Shown here: in pieces, positions 7,231 through 14,500 of the stretch
How positions within the stretch are numbered: the first letter of the stretch is position 1
Layout of the letters: the number at the start of each line of letters is the position of its first letter
Source of the DNA: Actinobacteria bacterium UBA5176
Lineage (GTDB): Bacteria; Actinomycetota; UBA4738
Direction: 5' to 3'
NCBI GenBank assembly: GCA_002413305.1
Contig: DHWS01000072.1
Coordinates: forward strand, 1-16,475
Length of the DNA: 16,475 bases
Translations under genes and position numbers: made by a program
Notes under the pieces: generated by a model
Database searches by the model: none
What the model was told of the DNA's origin: nothing
The model's input: only the letters and a program-made list of their open reading frames with translations

Positions 7231-9593
7231 GGACCGGCAGCAGCTGCGGTTCCCCGAGCCGCGAGCGCGATGTCCTCCGGACGGACCGGGATGCGCAGCA
7301 AGGACAGACCGGTCGCATTGCGCAGCGCGTTCACGATGGCCGGCGTCGAGGAGAGCGCGGAGAGCTCGCCCACCCCGTTGACGCCGTACGGCGAGTCCGG
7401 GTGGGGCGTTTGGAGCAACTCGATGCGCACCGGCGGCATATCGGCCACCGTCGGGATCAGGTAGTCGGTGAACGAGGGGTTGCGCAGCTTCCCATGGACG
7501 ACCTGCAGTTCCTCCAGGAGCGCCAGTCCCAGGCCCTGGGCGATCCCGCCCTCGATCTGTCCCTCGACGGCGAGCGGGTTGATGGCCCTGCCGACGTCTT
7601 CGGCGATGGCCATCTCGACCACCCGAACGAGTCCCAGATCGAGATCCACGTCGACGACGGCCCGCTGGGCGGCGAAGGCGAAGGCGACGTGGGCGTTTCC
7701 CTGACCGGTCTCCGTATCGATGGACGTCGTCGGCCGGTGGTGGTATTCGAAGGACTCCTCGACCGCCTCATCATCCAGCACCTCGGCGAGAGGCATCACG
7801 ACCTTGCGGGTTCGGATCTCCACCACCGCTCCACCCTCGAACATGAGTTCGTCCAGGGAGCGGCTGAGCGCGCCCGAGGCCCCCTGGAGGACGCGGCGTC
7901 GGATGGCCTCACATGCCCCCTTTACCGCTCCCCCCGTCATCCAGGTCTGGCGCGATGCCGAGGAGGAACCGGCGTTGGGGATCGAGGTGTCCGCCTCGTG
8001 CACGATCACGGTCTCCAAGCCAAGCTCCGTGCGGGCGATCTGGGCCTGGACGGTCAGGATCCCCTGGCCGCACTCGACGGCCGCGCTCCAAACTTCGGCG
8101 GTCGGCTCGCCATCGACAACCGAGAGACGGACCCGCGCCGTGGAGTAGTCGTCGGCGCCCCCGGAGTACCCGATCGCCTTCATCCCCAGCGCGTAGCCCA
8201 CGCCCCGTCGGACGCCCTCCCCGTGCGTCACGTTGCCGTGGCCCCCGGGCAACATCCACGCTTCGGCCCCGGGGGGCACGTCAGGCAAGGGCATGGCCCG
8301 AAGACGGGACAGGAGATCCTCGACTCGTGCGGGGCCATCGATGGGCTGGCCCGTGGGGAGGACCGTTCCAGTGCCCATAGCGTTTCGCAGGCGAAGCTCA
8401 AGGGGATCGATCCCAAGGGCCCCGGCGAGCTTGTCCATGTTCGACTCGACGCCGTAACAGGATTGCACCGCCCCGAACCCGCGCATGGCGCCGGCTGGCG
8501 GGTTGTTCGTGTAGACGGCGAAGCCATCGATCCGAGCGTTGGGCACTTCATAGGCGCCCGCGGCGAAGTACGAGGCGTTGGCGATCACCACCTGCGACGT
8601 GGAGGTGTACGCTCCGCCGTCAAGCAGCAGCCGGGCGGCGACAAAGACGAGCTTGCCGTCTCGGGTCGCTCCGTGCTCGAACCGCATCAGAGCCGGGTGG
8701 CGGTGCACGTGGCCAAAGAACGACTCCTCGCGTCCGTAGACCATCTTCACCGGCCGACCGGTTCGAAGGGCGAGCATGGAGGCGTGGATGTGGATGGAGA
8801 GGTCCTCCCGACCCCCGAACGCGCCACCCACCCCGGCGAGCACGATGCGCACCTTCTCCGGCGGTAACGCGAGGCTCGCGACCACCTGTTCCAGGTCCTC
8901 ATGGAGCCACTGGGAGGAAACGTAGAGGTCGACCCCGCCATCCTCCGTCGGAACCGCGAGGCCGGACTCGGGCCCGAGGAACGCCTGGTCCTGCATGCCG
9001 ATCTCGTACTCGCCGGTGACGACCACCTCCGCGGCGGCCCGGGCCAGCTCCACGTCCCCGTGTCGGATCTTGACGTGGCGAACGAGGTTGCCCCCAGGGT
9101 GGAGCAGCGGGGCGTCTCGCTCGAGCGCGGCCCGGGGATCGACGAGCGGCTCGAGGACCTGGTAATCCACCGATATCCGCGCCAGCGCCCTCCGAGCAGC
9201 CTCGGGGTGATCGGCGGCCACGACCGCCACCGGCTCCCCCTGGTACCGGACGACATCGGAGGCCAAGACCGGCTGGTCGGCCACCTTCATGCCGTAGGTC
9301 TTCCGCCCCGGCACGTCCCGGTGGGTCAGGATGGCTCGGACTCCCGGCATCCCTCGCGCGCCGGTCACGTCGATCTCCCGAATCCGGGCGTACGGATGCG
9401 GGCTCCGAAGGGTCAGCCCCCACAACATGCCGTCCCGATGCAGGTCGGAGGAGTAGACAAACTCGCCCTTCACCTTGACGGTTGCGTCCGGGTGCCGCGC
9501 GTTGGTGCCGACGCCCTCGCGAACGACCACCCGCCTCGGCGAGGTGATGGTCCGGGCGCGCACGCGAACCCTCAAGGACTCACCCCACGCCAC
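7227..9593 (-). CDS. Xanthine dehydrogenase-family molybdopterin-binding large subunit
   Basis: A 788-aa molybdenum hydroxylase large subunit, which inserts water-derived oxygen at a ring carbon of N-heterocycles or oxidises aldehydes. The N-terminal hammerhead domain (about residues 25-160) runs into the Moco-binding domains: GVGGAFGGRED (254-264), AMRGFGAVQ (369-377), ECGQG (507-511) and a C-terminal GVGE (about 740-743) that carries the catalytic glutamate. The length is normal. I use the GTG at 9593, but the upstream signal is only GGAAG. A GTG within the next 25 codons is possible, since conserved sequence begins near residue 25. The active-site residues that choose substrate are not diagnostic to me. 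It overlaps the deaminase gene by ATGA. The matching [2Fe-2S] subunit is 3.6 kb downstream and no FAD subunit is present. Confidence 0.95.
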   Translation of the reverse strand: MAWGESLRVRVRARTITSPRRVVVREGVGTNARHPDATVKVKGEFVYSSDLHRDGMLWGLTLRSPHPYARIREIDVTGARGMPGVRAILTHRDVPGRKTYGMKVADQPVLASDVVRYQGEPVAVVAADHPEAARRALARISVDYQVLEPLVDPRAALERDAPLLHPGGNLVRHVKIRHGDVELARAAAEVVVTGEYEIGMQDQAFLGPESGLAVPTEDGGVDLYVSSQWLHEDLEQVVASLALPPEKVRIVLAGVGGAFGGREDLSIHIHASMLALRTGRPVKMVYGREESFFGHVHRHPALMRFEHGATRDGKLVFVAARLLLDGGAYTSTSQVVIANASYFAAGAYEVPNARIDGFAVYTNNPPAGAMRGFGAVQSCYGVESNMDKLAGALGIDPLELRLRNAMGTGTVLPTGQPIDGPARVEDLLSRLRAMPLPDVPPGAEAWMLPGGHGNVTHGEGVRRGVGYALGMKAIGYSGGADDYSTARVRLSVVDGEPTAEVWSAAVECGQGILTVQAQIARTELGLETVIVHEADTSIPNAGSSSASRQTWMTGGAVKGACEAIRRRVLQGASGALSRSLDELMFEGGAVVEIRTRKVVMPLAEVLDDEAVEESFEYHHRPTTSIDTETGQGNAHVAFAFAAQRAVVDVDLDLGLVRVVEMAIAEDVGRAINPLAVEGQIEGGIAQGLGLALLEELQVVHGKLRNPSFTDYLIPTVADMPPVRIELLQTPHPDSPYGVNGVGELSALSSTPAIVNALRNATGLSLLRIPVRPEDIALAARGTAAAAGP

Positions 9594-9644
9594 TTGGCTT
9601 CCATGCGCCCGAGGGGCGGAGGACAGCGGCGCCAGCTGGGACCA

Positions 9645-10109
9645 TTAGGAAACCTCTCGGAGCAGGGCCAGTTGTCTCCCCCATGTAGTGGCGAGTGATT
9701 CACTCCGTCCTTCGTACTCGAACCGGATCCCATCGGTCACGGTGAATCCCGGATGCTCGTCCGTCGTGACCTGGTCCACGCCGATCTCTGCCGCCAGTAC
9801 CCTTGCCTGCCAGGTCCGAAGCGTGTGGCCTCTCACGTACAGGACCGTGTTGGGGGCTACATAGGAGAGCAGCACCCCGCTTCCCCGCCGAAGGTTCGCG
9901 GCCGTCGTGCTGTTCGGCCATACCGCCAGGCGGATGGTGTGCTCGTCCATGACGAGGATTTCCCCGACGCTGAGCATGCAGGGTCTGGGAGCGCCGTCCT
10001 CGTCAACCGTGACAATCAGGTACCCAAGATTGCTCTTGGTCTCGAGGTTCCGACCGTCGAGCTCGGTCTGCATCTGCTGCGGCAGCTCACGCCCTACCAG
10101 CGTCGACAC
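9645..10109 (-). CDS. Pyridoxamine 5'-phosphate oxidase-like split-barrel flavoprotein
   Basis: A 154-aa protein with the PNPOx-like split-barrel pattern: an N-terminal strand NLGYLIVTVDEDGAPRPCML, a central VLLSYVAPNTVLYVRGHTL strand pair, and a C-terminal TDGIRFEY strand. Family members bind FMN, F420 or haem, and act as oxidases, reductases or sensors, so the reaction is unknown. The frame stays open well upstream. I place the start at GTG 10109 because AAGG in GGAGGAAGG lies 8 bases upstream, and because upstream residues are arginine-rich and overlap the ubiD stop. It sits 56 bases after ubiD copy 2 and 51 bases before the molybdenum hydroxylase gene. A role as flavin reductase or redox partner is possible but is inference only. 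Confidence 0.75.
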   Translation of the reverse strand: MSTLVGRELPQQMQTELDGRNLETKSNLGYLIVTVDEDGAPRPCMLSVGEILVMDEHTIRLAVWPNSTTAANLRRGSGVLLSYVAPNTVLYVRGHTLRTWQARVLAAEIGVDQVTTDEHPGFTVTDGIRFEYEGRSESLATTWGRQLALLREVS

Positions 10110-10165
10110 CGATCCCGCCTTCCTCCACGGCTGCCACCATCGACCTTTGCCACCTTGTCCCTCGC

Positions 10166-11527
10166 TCAGGTCACGTCGTACTCCCGAAGGTCCACGGTCG
10201 GGTACCGGACCTTCGTGTATCGCTCCGACCTGCCGCGCCCGAGCGTCGCGTTCACGATCAGTTTGGATTGAACGGCGTTCTCGTCCGAAGATGGATCCAG
10301 GTCGTTCCCGCGTGCGTGAGGCGCGACCAAGGAACCCTGGTCCCAGCGGACCCGGGTCGACAACGCCCACATCACGTCAGCGGGGTCGAAGATATCGACG
10401 TCGTCATCGACGATGATCACCGTCTTCACGTTGACATGCGAGGCCAATGCGGCGAATCCGACCGTCTGGGGCTCTCCGGGCTCCGGCCCGCGCATGCTGA
10501 TGATCGCTGTGAACCCACACGCGTACGGGGGCAGATAGACCTGCCCGATGCGCGGGCTGAGCTTACGAACGGCTGCATCCAGGAGCGGCTCCCTGGTCAC
10601 GGCGTTGCCGAGAATCAGATGCTCGAAGGACGCCCCGGCGATGGTCTCGAAGATGGGGTCCCGTCGGGTGGTGATGACCTTGATCCGGGCGACCGTTTGC
10701 GGCCCGGTCCCCGAGTAATGGCCGGTGAACTCGGCCATCGGCCCCTCCTCGCGCCGCTCCCCGGCGAGCACCTCGCCCTCCAGGACGATCTCGGCGAGCG
10801 CCGGAACGAGCACATCACAGCTGAGCGCGCGAACAACCGGGACGGGCGCCCCTCGAAGACCCCCAGCGATCTCGTACTCATCGCCCTCGTACTTGGACGC
10901 CCCGGCAATCAGGAGAACCGGATCGACCCCGATCGCAACGCAGAACGGAAGATTCTCGCCGGCCGCCTCGGCCTTCAGGAAGAACTCCCGAACATCCCGC
11001 CAGACGTTCATATTGACCCCGGCCAGGTCGCGGTCGAAAATCTGCATCCGGTTGAAGGAGAGGTTGTGTCTGCCCGACTCCGGATCACGGGCGATGACGA
11101 TCCCAGCATTGATAAAGGGGCCGCCGTCGAGCGGGGCATGCGTTGGGATCGGAATGGTCGCCAGGTCGATGTCTCCGTCCGCCACGACCTCCTGCACCTG
11201 ACCCGAATCGACCACCTCAGGCGGGGTAGGAGCCGCCCTTCCCGCCACCATCCGCTGGTGAATCTGTTGCGGCTCGCAGCCGAGGGCGATCGCGATCCGT
11301 TCGTACGATCCGAGGACGCTCCCCACCACTGGGATCTGGTGCCCCTTCACCTTGTGGAACATGGCCGCCTTGCCGGCCCTTTCACAAGCGTGGAGCACCG
11401 CGCCAAGCTCATGGACCGGATCGACCTCGCTGGTGATCTCCACAAGGCAGTCCTGGGCCCGCAGAGCCGCGACCATCGATCGCAGGTCGGAAACCGCGAC
11501 CGTCTGCCCAGTTTCTATGCTCACCAT
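10166..11527 (-). CDS. UbiD-family prenylated-FMN-dependent decarboxylase, copy 2
   Basis: A 453-aa UbiD superfamily protein with the full catalytic triad: R160 in SFNR, and E261/E266 in EEGPMAEFTGHY. The family core VIIVDDDVDI is present. Compared with copy 1 it is divergent (NLSFNRMQI against NASYHRSMI, EGPMAE against EGPFGE), so the pair looks like two enzymes with different substrates rather than a recent duplication. The ATG at 11527 is preceded by GAAGGGAAG. The gene follows the ABC binding-protein gene after a strong hairpin and begins the segment that includes the PNPOx-like protein, the molybdenum hydroxylase and the deaminase. Its cofactor would be supplied by the ubiX at 5124-5711. 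The substrate is unknown. Confidence 0.95.
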   Translation of the reverse strand: MVSIETGQTVAVSDLRSMVAALRAQDCLVEITSEVDPVHELGAVLHACERAGKAAMFHKVKGHQIPVVGSVLGSYERIAIALGCEPQQIHQRMVAGRAAPTPPEVVDSGQVQEVVADGDIDLATIPIPTHAPLDGGPFINAGIVIARDPESGRHNLSFNRMQIFDRDLAGVNMNVWRDVREFFLKAEAAGENLPFCVAIGVDPVLLIAGASKYEGDEYEIAGGLRGAPVPVVRALSCDVLVPALAEIVLEGEVLAGERREEGPMAEFTGHYSGTGPQTVARIKVITTRRDPIFETIAGASFEHLILGNAVTREPLLDAAVRKLSPRIGQVYLPPYACGFTAIISMRGPEPGEPQTVGFAALASHVNVKTVIIVDDDVDIFDPADVMWALSTRVRWDQGSLVAPHARGNDLDPSSDENAVQSKLIVNATLGRGRSERYTKVRYPTVDLREYDVT

Positions 11528-11568
11528 TCTCTTCCCTTCGGCGTGTGCGAAGTCCGGGAGATCCTTGC

Positions 11569-11592
11569 CCGGCGCCGGCGAACGGGCGCCGG
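11569..11592. other. Intercistronic hairpin between the binding protein and ubiD copy 2
   Basis: CCGGCGCC (11569-11576) and GGCGCCGG (11585-11592) form a perfect 8-bp, all-GC stem with an 8-base loop in the 120-base gap. No T-tract follows in the direction of transcription. Such structures after binding-protein genes are known to protect the upstream mRNA from 3' decay and raise its level. That role is inferred here. Confidence 0.5.
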
Positions 11593-11647
11593 CACCCAGG
11601 CAGGCAACCGCATGTCCCCCCGCGTCATATCCTCGGTCCGAGCCCAG

Positions 11648-12676
11648 CTAAGGACCGGGCAGATACTGGTTGGTGAACACGGTGGAAATATCGATCCTCT
11701 TCTTGATAGCGCCCAGAGACAGCAGAGCATCCTCGACTTGCGACCACCTCTGGGCCGACATGTATCCCATGCCGTACGTTGCGGCGTCTCCGCCGTAGAC
11801 CAGGCTCTCCTGTTGCACCGCGTTCTGATCCATGGCAGAGGCTGGGAAACCCTTGTTGAACTGCTGCATGTAGCGGTCCAGGGTTGCATAGGTCGTTCGG
11901 TACGAATTCCACCCCTTGACCGTGGCCTGGACGAAGTTCTTCACAACGTCTGGATGGGCTGCCAGGTAGGACTTGGTCGTGAACAGGACATTGGAGTACG
12001 GGTCGTAGCCGGAGTCCGAGACGTGGAAGTACCCGAACTTGATCCCCTTACTGGCGAGGGTCACGTTCCCGACCCCGATGTACTCCTGATTGATCGCCGT
12101 CGGATCCTGGATGAACGGCTGTAGGGCACCGGAGTAGGCGACCTGGTGCACTCCCTTCAGCCCGTACTTCTTGACGATGTAGTCCCACCAGAGGGATCCG
12201 GGGAAGATGTAGGCGGTCCGATTCCCGAGATTCTGGAACCCTTGAATCCCCTGCCCCTGGTGATACATGATGATGAAGCCCGTGTGCTGATAGGCGGCCA
12301 TGAGGGCGACGATGGGGACGCCTTGCGCAATCGCTTGGAGGATAGCATCGGCGTCATCCAGGCCGAAGGCCGCCCGGCCGGATCCCACGACCTGCTCGGG
12401 TGAGACGTCAGCGCCCGCCTCCAGGTTCGCGTCGATCCCCACGTTCCGGTAATAGCCCTGGTCTTGGGCGGCGTAGAAGCCCGCCCGCGCGGGCTCCGCG
12501 TACCAACCCAAAATGGCCGTGACCTTGGTCAGGGTCGTGGGCGTGGGCGTAGCGCTGCCGCTCGGGGCGCCTCCGCTGGGGGACCCACTGGAAGAGCACG
12601 CCGAAAGGGCAAGGGCGAACACTGCGAGGACAAGTATCGACCGCCCTCCGAACCGTGAGCCCATCAAGCCAACCAT
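11648..12676 (-). CDS. ABC transporter substrate-binding lipoprotein, NMT1/THI5-like (SsuA/ThiY family)
   Basis: A 342-aa extracytoplasmic solute receptor. The N-terminus has basic residues, a hydrophobic stretch and the lipobox LSAC with C27, then a Ser/Gly/Pro/Thr linker to about residue 50, so it is a lipoprotein tethered to the membrane. ILGWYAEPARAGFYAAQDQG, followed by YYRNVGID, matches the start of the NMT1/THI5-like fold that binds pyrimidines, riboflavin, sulfonates, phthalate-like or other small acids in known relatives. The ATG at 12676 has GGAGG about 9 bases upstream. Together with the permease and ATPase genes it completes an importer, and its gene is flanked by hairpins on both sides, consistent with expression at a higher level than the membrane parts. 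Ligand unknown. Confidence 0.93.
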   Translation of the reverse strand: MVGLMGSRFGGRSILVLAVFALALSACSSSGSPSGGAPSGSATPTPTTLTKVTAILGWYAEPARAGFYAAQDQGYYRNVGIDANLEAGADVSPEQVVGSGRAAFGLDDADAILQAIAQGVPIVALMAAYQHTGFIIMYHQGQGIQGFQNLGNRTAYIFPGSLWWDYIVKKYGLKGVHQVAYSGALQPFIQDPTAINQEYIGVGNVTLASKGIKFGYFHVSDSGYDPYSNVLFTTKSYLAAHPDVVKNFVQATVKGWNSYRTTYATLDRYMQQFNKGFPASAMDQNAVQQESLVYGGDAATYGMGYMSAQRWSQVEDALLSLGAIKKRIDISTVFTNQYLPGP

Positions 12677-12696
12677 TGGTCCCTTCCTCCTCTCGC

Positions 12697-12732
12697 CTCG
12701 CGGCTCGAACGCGTTCCGATGTTCGCCGCGAG
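12697..12732. other. Strong intercistronic hairpin between permease and binding-protein genes
   Basis: CTCGCGGC (12697-12704) pairs with GCCGCGAG (12725-12732). After a 2-base bulge, GAAC (12707-12710) pairs with GTTC (12721-12724), giving 12 base pairs and a 10-base loop. It ends just before the binding-protein ribosome site (12677-12690). It has no T-tract. Likely an mRNA stability or processing element that uncouples binding-protein output from the permease, as in other importer operons. This role is inference. Confidence 0.5.
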
Positions 12733-12752
12733 CGCCGTGAACTGCCCGCCGA

Positions 12753-13628
12753 CTATCCTCCTACGCGACCCGTGATCCCTCCTCTCACTTCCGCCTCGGC
12801 ACCCGGATCGTGCCGCGTGGCGAGCGCCTTGGAGGCGATGGCGACCGCCCCGAAGAAGATCAGTCCAAGGAGCGAACCGCACAGGGCGGCCGCGACCAGG
12901 TAGGGGGTGTTCAATTGCTGCGCGGAAACCGCGATCAGATATCCGAGGCCTCCCTGACCCCCTCCCACCCCGGCGACGTACTCCGCAACAATGGCGCCGA
13001 TGACCGAGAGCCCGCCGGCAATCTTGAGCCCAGCCATGATGTAGGGCACCGAGCCAGGCACTCGAAGCTTCAGCATCGTCTTCATGGGAGACGCCTTGTA
13101 CAGGCGGAATAGCCCCCGCATGTCCGGATCCGGGGAATGGAGTCCGACCAAGGTGTTGGACAGCATGGGGAAGAAGCTGATCAGGAACACGATCACGATG
13201 ATCGAGCGGATGTTCGCCCCGAACCAGATGACCACGAGGGGAGCGATCGCGATCACCGGGGTGGTCTGCAGCACGATTGCGTACGGGAACAAGCTCCTCT
13301 CCACCACGGCCGAGAACGCCAGGCAGGTCGCGCCGGCCACTCCGATCACCACTGCCAGGAGCAGCCCGGCGGCGGCAGCCGCGGCAGTCGTCAACACCCC
13401 ACTCCACAGCAAGCCAGGTGCGTTGAGGGTGGCGCGAGCCACGTCTGTCGGCCTTGGAACGATATAGGAAGGGATGTGCGTCAGCCCGATGCTGAGTTGC
13501 CAGATCCCCACGATGGCCACAAAGCCGAGCACCGGGAAGAACAACTTCCTCGTGGTCGACCATCCGACGTGCAGGATCCGGGCACCGCTCCCGAGCGCAC
13601 GCTCGCTCAATAGGGGAACGGCACTCAT
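12753..13628 (-). CDS. ABC transporter permease (SsuC/TauC/ThiX-like)
   Basis: A 291-aa inner-membrane permease of the nitrate/sulfonate/pyrimidine importer class. Six hydrophobic segments can be read at roughly residues 30-49, 79-105, 117-137, 142-162, 200-220 and 244-268. The cytoplasmic EAA-type coupling loop is at about 178-218 (YKASPMKTMLKLRVPGSVPY, then AGLKIAGGLSVIGAIVAE), with the usual glycine and proline spacing. The ATG at 13628 overlaps the ATPase stop (ATGA), with GGAG 8 bases upstream. It would form a homodimer with two copies of the ATPase. The segment that forms the import path does not reveal the substrate. Confidence 0.95.
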   Translation of the reverse strand: MSAVPLLSERALGSGARILHVGWSTTRKLFFPVLGFVAIVGIWQLSIGLTHIPSYIVPRPTDVARATLNAPGLLWSGVLTTAAAAAAGLLLAVVIGVAGATCLAFSAVVERSLFPYAIVLQTTPVIAIAPLVVIWFGANIRSIIVIVFLISFFPMLSNTLVGLHSPDPDMRGLFRLYKASPMKTMLKLRVPGSVPYIMAGLKIAGGLSVIGAIVAEYVAGVGGGQGGLGYLIAVSAQQLNTPYLVAAALCGSLLGLIFFGAVAIASKALATRHDPGAEAEVRGGITGRVGG

Positions 13629-14500
13629 GACGACGTCTCCAAGATCTTCCTTACCTCGTTCGCGGCGTTCACGAACTCCGGATCGCTGACGGTCTCCCTG
13701 GTCCTGGGCTTCGGCAGGGCCACGTCCACCGCGCCGATGACCTGGGCCGGCGCTCGCGACATCACGAACACCTTGTCGGACATGAGGACGGCCTCGTAGA
13801 TGCTGTGCGTCACCATCAGATACGAGCTCCCCGCCTTGAGACAGACGTCCATGAAGACGATGTCGATCACTTCGCGGGTCAGCTCATCAAGGCTGCTGAA
13901 CGGCTCATCGAGCAACAGCAGGCGGGCCTCGGTCATCAGCATCCTGGCCAGGGCAACTCGTTGGCGCATGCCCCCGGAGATCTCTCTCAGATGGTATTTC
14001 TCGAATCCGGTGAGTCCGACCATGTCGATGCACACGCGAGCTCGATCGGAGGCAAGTTCCTTGTCCATCCCAACCAGTTCCGCCGGCAACAGGATGTTCT
14101 GCAGCACGTTTCGCCACGGCAGCAGAGCAAGGCCCTGGAACATGAACCCGACTTCCGGTCTGGGTGATTTCACCGGTGCGCCCATCACTCGAACGTCGCC
14201 CGAGTCGTAGGGCAGCAGGCCGGCGAGGACCCTGAGAAAAGTGCTCTTGCCACAGCCGCTCGGGCCGATGATCGCCGCAAACTCCCCGGGCGATAGCGTC
14301 ATCGTGATGTCGGCAAGCACCTCGAGAGAGTTCCCGTCGCGCACGAACCGCTTCTTCAGGTGACGAGCGTCGAGGACTGGCCCGGCGTCCTCCTGAACGG
14401 CCAGCCCACCGACCGATCGCAGGACCGAGGACTCGGCCGGGGAGCCAGCCCTGGCGGGGGCACTCGCGAGGTGCTCACGGGGTTGGTCCATGATCGTCAT
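13625..14500 (-). CDS. ABC transporter ATPase (SsuB/TauB-like)
   Basis: A 291-aa ATP-binding subunit powering the importer. Walker A is GPSGCGKS (79-86), the Q-loop is Q122 in FMFQGLALLPW, the signature is ISGGM (174-178), Walker B is LLLLDEP (194-200), and the switch histidine is H232 (VTHS). Everything needed for ATP hydrolysis is present. The ATG at 14500 forms a 4-base ATGA overlap with the preceding amidohydrolase stop, and this fixes the start, although the frame stays open to 14725. About 40 residues precede the first core strand, a slightly long and probably disordered N-terminus. The next gene, the permease, begins in the ATGA of this gene's stop. Confidence 0.95.
   Translation of the reverse strand: MTIMDQPREHLASAPARAGSPAESSVLRSVGGLAVQEDAGPVLDARHLKKRFVRDGNSLEVLADITMTLSPGEFAAIIGPSGCGKSTFLRVLAGLLPYDSGDVRVMGAPVKSPRPEVGFMFQGLALLPWRNVLQNILLPAELVGMDKELASDRARVCIDMVGLTGFEKYHLREISGGMRQRVALARMLMTEARLLLLDEPFSSLDELTREVIDIVFMDVCLKAGSSYLMVTHSIYEAVLMSDKVFVMSRAPAQVIGAVDVALPKPRTRETVSDPEFVNAANEVRKILETSS

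Noticed and set aside
7116..8867. Long plus-strand open frame (583 codons) opposite the Mo hydroxylase large subunit
   Set aside because: It is antisense to a clearly conserved gene, its product is low-complexity Arg/Gly/His-rich without motifs, and GC-rich third positions on the other strand explain its length.
10110..10370. N-terminal extension of the PNPOx-like protein
   Set aside because: It overlaps the conserved end of ubiD copy 2 and its residues are Arg-rich and without motif. The GTG at 10109 has a suitable binding site.
10268..12124. Long plus-strand open frame (618 codons) opposite ubiD copy 2 and the binding protein
   Set aside because: It spans two well-supported minus-strand genes and their intergenic hairpin and has no recognisable domain, so it is a shadow frame.
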